From JBNPEO01 sp050490315 (GTDB lineage Bacteria > Actinomycetota > Actinomycetes > Actinomycetales > Micrococcaceae): a stretch of 64,000 nt of DNA. The notes beneath the pieces are model-generated. The model was not told where the DNA came from. It was given only the letters and a program-made list of their open reading frames with translations, and ran no database searches. Positions within the stretch are counted from its first letter, which is position 1, and each line of letters begins with the position of its first letter. Location: positions 29,721 through 93,720 of the forward strand of contig NZ_JBNPEO010000011.1 in the NCBI RefSeq assembly GCF_050490315.1, read 5' to 3'. Shown here piece by piece: positions 60,581 to 64,000 of this stretch. A program made the translations under genes and the position numbers.

Positions 60581-60802
60581 CTAGTGCTCCCCAGGGTTTG
60601 GTGTTGGTTCGTCATTGAGATGTTTTTCAAGTGCTGAATGCAAGGCTTCGTAGAGTCCAGCGTGCTCCGCGAGGTCTGTCTGCGCGAGATCATCCAAAGC
60701 CCGTAAATGTGTGTCCACACTGGGCGCGCCAATTCCCTCGGGGGCCAGCGGATACTGTGTGAACTCAGGCTCTGGCGTTGACTCGACTTCAGGATCAGGC
60801 AT
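60581..60802 (-). CDS. Small conserved-position protein, function unknown
   Basis: A 73-aa acidic protein (PDPEVESTPEPEFTQYPL at the start, ending LEKHLNDEPTPNPGEH) with one amphipathic stretch in the middle (THLRALDDLAQTDLAEHAGL). It lies three bases before tlyA and nine after the HAD gene stop, so it is in the operon. Small proteins occur at this position in relatives. No domain is recognised. Confidence 0.75.
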   Translation of the reverse strand: MPDPEVESTPEPEFTQYPLAPEGIGAPSVDTHLRALDDLAQTDLAEHAGLYEALHSALEKHLNDEPTPNPGEH

Positions 60803-60811
60803 GTGCCTAGC

Positions 60812-61792
60812 CTAGTGACCAGACCAATGGATCACGGGATCCGTGGCAGATTCACAGTCCGGATTTGCCGCCCACCATGCAGCACAAGCAGCCCGCCAAG
60901 CATCCAAGTCGTCTACCGAGCCATCAATGTGAAGCTCATCGTTGTGGACCTGAGCACTGGCAGAACCGCACGTGTAGCCGCCATTTTTGGCAACAACCTC
61001 CGGATATGGCTGGTACAGCTCGCTAAGGTTGTTCAAAATAAAGTTCGGGCGCTCAATAGTGCAGGCAGCAAGAATGGATTCAAGTGAATCAATTCCCGTC
61101 AGTACTGCTGCTGTGGCAAACCGGGCATTGTTGCCCCCACGAATGTCGGTATCCAGTCGGTCCCCAACAACCAGTGGTTTCTTCGCTCCCAAACGCTTCG
61201 CTGCCGTGAAAAACAACGGCGCTTCAGGCTTTCCAGCCACTACAGGTTCTTTCCCTGTTGCGGCCTTCACGGCACCCACCAAAGTGCCATTGCCGGGAGC
61301 GATCCCCCGCTGCTGAGGGATGGTCATATCCGTGTTGGTTGCCACCCAGAGCGCCCCTGCGGTTACCGCATAGGATGCTTCAGCTAATTGCTGCCAGCCA
61401 AGCTTTGGGTCAAAACCCTGTACGACGGCGGCTGGAACGTTTTGTTCTGCGCTCCAAATTGGGTGCAGACCAACTAAGTTGATCTCGGCTGCGAGTGCTT
61501 CGCTGCCGATAATGAGAACAAACGAGCTCGGCTCTAGCCGTTCAGCGAGCAGAGCTGCTGCGGCTTGAGAAGAGCTGACGACTTGTTCATCCAAGGCAGG
61601 GGCACCCAGATCGCGCAAGTGCTGCGCAACCTGGGCTGGTGAACGTGAGGCGTTGTTGGTGACGTAGGCAAGGCCCACACCAAATTCCTCGAGCCTGGTG
61701 AGTGACTCAACAGCATGCTCAATCGCCGAGGAACCGGCGTAAACCACACCGTCAAGATCAGAGAGGATGGCGTCGAATTCTTGGACCAGCAC
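60812..61792 (-). CDS. HAD-superfamily (NagD-like) phosphatase
   Basis: A 326-aa HAD hydrolase. Motif I DLDGVVYAG contains the nucleophile Asp, motif II is VTNNASRSP, and motifs III/IV are VAGKPEAPL and VVGDRLDTDIRGGNNA. The size and C2-type cap are those of NagD/4-nitrophenylphosphatase relatives. The substrate is unknown, probably a small sugar or nucleotide phosphate. A C-terminal ~60 residues form an extra domain with AWRAACAAWWAANPD. GTG start four bases after the previous gene's stop. Confidence 0.87.
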   Translation of the reverse strand: MLVQEFDAILSDLDGVVYAGSSAIEHAVESLTRLEEFGVGLAYVTNNASRSPAQVAQHLRDLGAPALDEQVVSSSQAAAALLAERLEPSSFVLIIGSEALAAEINLVGLHPIWSAEQNVPAAVVQGFDPKLGWQQLAEASYAVTAGALWVATNTDMTIPQQRGIAPGNGTLVGAVKAATGKEPVVAGKPEAPLFFTAAKRLGAKKPLVVGDRLDTDIRGGNNARFATAAVLTGIDSLESILAACTIERPNFILNNLSELYQPYPEVVAKNGGYTCGSASAQVHNDELHIDGSVDDLDAWRAACAAWWAANPDCESATDPVIHWSGH

Positions 61793-61796
61793 GTTC

Positions 61797-63485
61797 TTAA
61801 CGTTCTTCCTGCTGTTCCCCGTCCAGTTCTACTGAATCGTGATTCTCCATGGGGATCTCTTCTTCAACCGAGTCCTGATCCGAATCAGCATCGTCAGAAA
61901 CGAAGTAGTCCGCATCGGCGTCGTCAACATTGAAGTTGGCAGAGTCTTCTTCGGTCTCAGACTCGCCTGCCACATCTGCTTCGGATACAGACTGGGCTGC
62001 GGTGCCATCGGCCAATGCGGCAGATGAGGACGGCGCTGACTGGACCAAAGAACCTGACTTGGAATCGTCGTCATTAGAAGAGCCACTTGCTCCGTTCTTA
62101 GCGGCAAACGCTGCCGCGCGGGCAGCACGTTCTTCCTCTTCTTCATCCCAGCCAAGGTCAATGATCTCAGGCTCTTCGAAGGCGCCAACGCCCAGAGCAT
62201 TCTCAGCAACGAGGGCCTGTTTAGTCCATACCTTCGCATCATCGGCACGGCCAGCTGCCGTGAGGGCGTCAGCGTAGGCCCGGAAAAGTCGCGGGCTGTA
62301 GGAGAACGCACGGTTGAGGTCCAGCTGCGGGATTTCCAATGCGGACACCGCAGCATCAAACTGACCCATGTCTGCGCGGGCACCGGAAGCCACGATGGCA
62401 AGTTCAACCTTGCCAGGCGCGTCTAGGTCGTTAGCTTCTTCCGAACGAGCCACATCCAAAGCGCGGTCCGGACGGCCCAAGCCGCGTTCACAATCAGCCA
62501 TAAGAGGCAAGTGGACGTTGGACCCAGAGATGCGACGGTAGGTACGGAATTCTCGCAACGCTTCTCCGTATTCACCGGCTGCATAGGCAGTTAGCCCTAC
62601 AGCTTCGCGAACAACAGACAAGCGCCCACCACGACGGCTGGCAGCCAGGGCGTGCTGGAAAGCGAGCTCAGGCTGGTCATCAATCAGACGGCCGGCCATC
62701 ACAAGGTGACGAGCAACCCACTCGGCGCTCTTCTCTTCAAGAGTCTTAACCTCGCGCAAGGCAGCTCGGTCAAGTTCTTTACCCGTAACGTCTTCGTCAA
62801 TCTGGGGCGAACGCTCGCGGTCAGCACGGTTGGCGCTGCGAAGATCGGCAGCATTGCGTTCCGGCGCTGGACGGTCGCCGAAGGGCTTACGATCACGGTC
62901 ACCACCGAAACTACGTGCGGGGCGATCACCATCACGGGCAGGACGCTCACCAAAGCCACGATCGCGATCCCCACCACGAGCGGGACGATCACCAAAATTG
63001 CGACGTTCGCCGTCGCGAGCAGGACGGTCGCCGAAGGGCTTGCGATCACGGTCACCACCGAAACTACGTGCGGGGCGATCACCATCACGGGCAGAACGCT
63101 CACCAAAGCCACGATCGCGATCCCCACCACCAGCGGGACGATCACCAAAGTTACGACGTTCGCCGTCACGGGCAGGACGCTCACCAAAAGGCTTACGATC
63201 ACGGTCACCACCGAAACTACGTGCGGGGCGATCACCATCACGGGCAGGACGCTCACCAAAGCCACGATCGCGATCCCCACCACGAGCGGGACGATCACCA
63301 AAGTTACGACGTTCGCCGTCGCGAGCAGGACGGTCGCCGAAGGGCTTGCGATCACGGTCACCACCGAAACTACGACGCTCTCCGCCCTCGGAGTTGTTGT
63401 TGCCGCGATAAGGCGGACGTGAATCGGGACGTTTGTTCCCGCCTCGGTCGTTTCGATCGTTCCGGCCGCCGTGATTTTCTGCCAT
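61797..63485 (-). CDS. RG/RD-repeat protein with TPR-like helical domain
   Basis: A 562-aa protein. About 220 N-terminal residues are built from a 51-residue unit containing RDRKPFGDRPARDGERR and GGDRDRGFGERPARDGDR, in three full copies plus edges. The middle (about 240-430) is helical and TPR-like (AEWVARHLVMAGRLIDDQPE, YGEALREFRTYRRISGSNVH). The end is acidic. RG-rich tails bind RNA and promote condensates in other systems. ATG 63485 has AGAGGA seven bases upstream. Conserved in Actinobacteria beside the NagD-like gene; role unknown, RNA or ribosome binding likely. Confidence 0.85.
   Translation of the reverse strand: MAENHGGRNDRNDRGGNKRPDSRPPYRGNNNSEGGERRSFGGDRDRKPFGDRPARDGERRNFGDRPARGGDRDRGFGERPARDGDRPARSFGGDRDRKPFGERPARDGERRNFGDRPAGGGDRDRGFGERSARDGDRPARSFGGDRDRKPFGDRPARDGERRNFGDRPARGGDRDRGFGERPARDGDRPARSFGGDRDRKPFGDRPAPERNAADLRSANRADRERSPQIDEDVTGKELDRAALREVKTLEEKSAEWVARHLVMAGRLIDDQPELAFQHALAASRRGGRLSVVREAVGLTAYAAGEYGEALREFRTYRRISGSNVHLPLMADCERGLGRPDRALDVARSEEANDLDAPGKVELAIVASGARADMGQFDAAVSALEIPQLDLNRAFSYSPRLFRAYADALTAAGRADDAKVWTKQALVAENALGVGAFEEPEIIDLGWDEEEEERAARAAAFAAKNGASGSSNDDDSKSGSLVQSAPSSSAALADGTAAQSVSEADVAGESETEEDSANFNVDDADADYFVSDDADSDQDSVEEEIPMENHDSVELDGEQQEER
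62891..63349 (-). repeat. Three 153-bp tandem repeats inside the RG-rich coding region
   Basis: The same word (gatcacggtcaccacc) starts at 62891, 63044, 63197 and 63350, an exact 153-base period. Each unit encodes 51 residues and stays in frame. Copies differ at a few bases only, mostly silent, so they are recently homogenised. Shadow ORFs on the plus strand arise from this regularity and are not genes. Confidence 0.92.
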
Positions 63486-63853
63486 GCTGGTTCCTCTCTC
63501 GGTGAGCTGATCAACCAGCAAAGTTGTACCGCTCGTCTTAATGATTCTGGGGATCCCTCTTGAGGCGGAATTAGGCCTCGTGGTTCCGTGCTCATTTCAT
63601 TCTAGTTGAGAGGACCTCAGCAATAGTCCGTCCGGGACGCGAGATCTATCACCATCTCCATTTCGCTTACCCCTGTTCCTTCCGCTTCTCTGCCGAGTGG
63701 GTGGGTGATGCTGTTTAGAACCACCTCTAAGGGCCGTTTTCTGCCCGTTCGGGATATGAACTAACAGAGGTTTTGTCCTGGCCGGGCGGAGCGCTGGGGT
63801 TCCAGGGCCGGCGTCGTGTGGGCCGGGTTGGGCGAGTGTGTGGTTGTTAAAGT
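63486..63853. other. Intergenic region between the RG-repeat gene and the rRNA operon end
   Basis: This 368-base stretch holds the leader and promoter of the RG-repeat gene on the minus strand. No ORF with coding character, tRNA or repeat can be supported. A loose poly-G/C zone lies at about 63780-63840. No clear -10/-35 pair was found. Confidence 0.5.
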
Positions 63854-63890
63854 AGTAAAGCCCCGTACCTGTGGGGTGCGGGGCTTTACT
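63854..63890 (-). terminator. Terminator at the end of the rRNA operon
   Basis: AGTAAAGCCCCG and CGGGGCTTTACT form a perfect 12-bp stem around a 13-base loop, followed on the minus strand by ACTTTAAC. It lies about ten bases past the 5S 3' end. Confidence 0.88.
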
Positions 63891-63901
63891 ATGAATGGTT
63901 G

Positions 63902-64000
63902 TCCGGCGGTGTCCTACTCTCCCACACCCTCCCAGGTGCAGTACCATCGGCGCTGTGGGCCTTAGCTTCCGGGTTCGGAATGGGACCGGGCGTTTCCCCC
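63902..64000 (-). rRNA. 5S ribosomal RNA, 3' part (5' end beyond the window)
   Basis: The minus strand reads through the universal 5S core CCCATTCCGAACCCGGAAGC, then GATGGTACTGCAC and GTGGGAGAGTAGGACACCGC at the 3' end. About 99 of ~117 nt are inside the window. The gene points leftward, so 23S and 16S should lie to the right. Confidence 0.95.

Noticed and set aside
62891..63349. Regular repeats that might be a CRISPR array
   Set aside because: The 153-base unit is coding, in frame and has no spacer/repeat alternation; no cas genes are present.
62830..63505. Long plus-strand ORFs opposite the RG-repeat gene
   Set aside because: They follow the 153-bp repeat period and consist of low-complexity Arg/Ser or His/Asp strings; the minus-strand frame has a ribosome-binding site and a TPR-like domain, so these are shadows.

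Overview
This window reads as one contiguous piece of a high-GC Gram-positive (Actinobacteria) chromosome, most probably Micrococcaceae in the Arthrobacter/Renibacterium neighbourhood. The grounds are: actinobacterial gene neighbourhoods (pknL beside an Rv2175c-type gene, garA-ftsR, type II DAHP synthase, PASTA kinase), many GTG and some TTG starts, frequent ATGA/GTGA overlaps, and a MurE that lacks the DNPR motif of diaminopimelate-adding enzymes, as expected for lysine-type peptidoglycan. No insertion sequence, phage gene or CRISPR array was seen. The species call is inference.

Region 1 (1-9.7 kb, minus strand) is the division and cell wall cluster read mraZ > rsmH > ftsL-like > ftsI > murE > murF > mraY > murD (cut by the left edge), with a GTGG-repeat MraZ-type operator in front of mraZ and a DUF3040 membrane protein upstream. 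Region 2 (9.7-24 kb) holds dinB, a polyprenyl diphosphate synthase, an Rv2175c-like DNA-binding protein, a LysM lytic transglycosylase, a PknL-type kinase with four PASTA domains, type II DAHP synthase, an acyltransferase, two tandem esterases with a small membrane protein, a ROK glucokinase and a FadD15-like acyl-CoA ligase. The order resembles the mycobacterial Rv2172-Rv2187 area. Region 3 (24-34 kb) has a MinD-like ATPase with a long acidic N-terminus, pyruvate carboxylase, an orphan ParA ATPase, and the conserved set gcvH > garA > ftsR > DUF151 nuclease > merR. Region 4 (34-42.3 kb) holds tRNA-Pro and der, plsC-like, cmk, tyrA, rluB, scpB, scpA and parA in one tightly packed minus-strand run.

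Region 5 (42.4-53.3 kb) looks like an accessory block placed between parA-scpAB and xerD, which are usually close neighbours. It holds a DctA-type dicarboxylate carrier, a divergent CitA/CitB-type two-component system, a GntR-controlled methylcitrate operon (prpD-prpB-prpC), a MutT-like Nudix gene, and an ECF sigma factor with a large single-pass membrane partner. Region 6 (53.4-63.5 kb, minus strand) returns to core genes: xerD, ADP-ribose Nudix, pyrG, recN, nadK, tlyA, a small conserved ORF, a NagD-like phosphatase and a protein with a 51-residue RG/RD-rich repeat. The window ends in the 3' part of a 5S rRNA gene and its terminator, the end of an rRNA operon lying to the right.

Nothing here is a clear new multi-gene system. 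The items most worth following are the sigma/membrane-protein pair with its candidate autoregulatory promoter, the opposed arrays of MraZ-type boxes, the paired GTATAC operators in front of gntR-prpDBC, the orphan ParA/MinD-type ATPases, and the 153-bp tandem repeat in the RG-rich protein gene.
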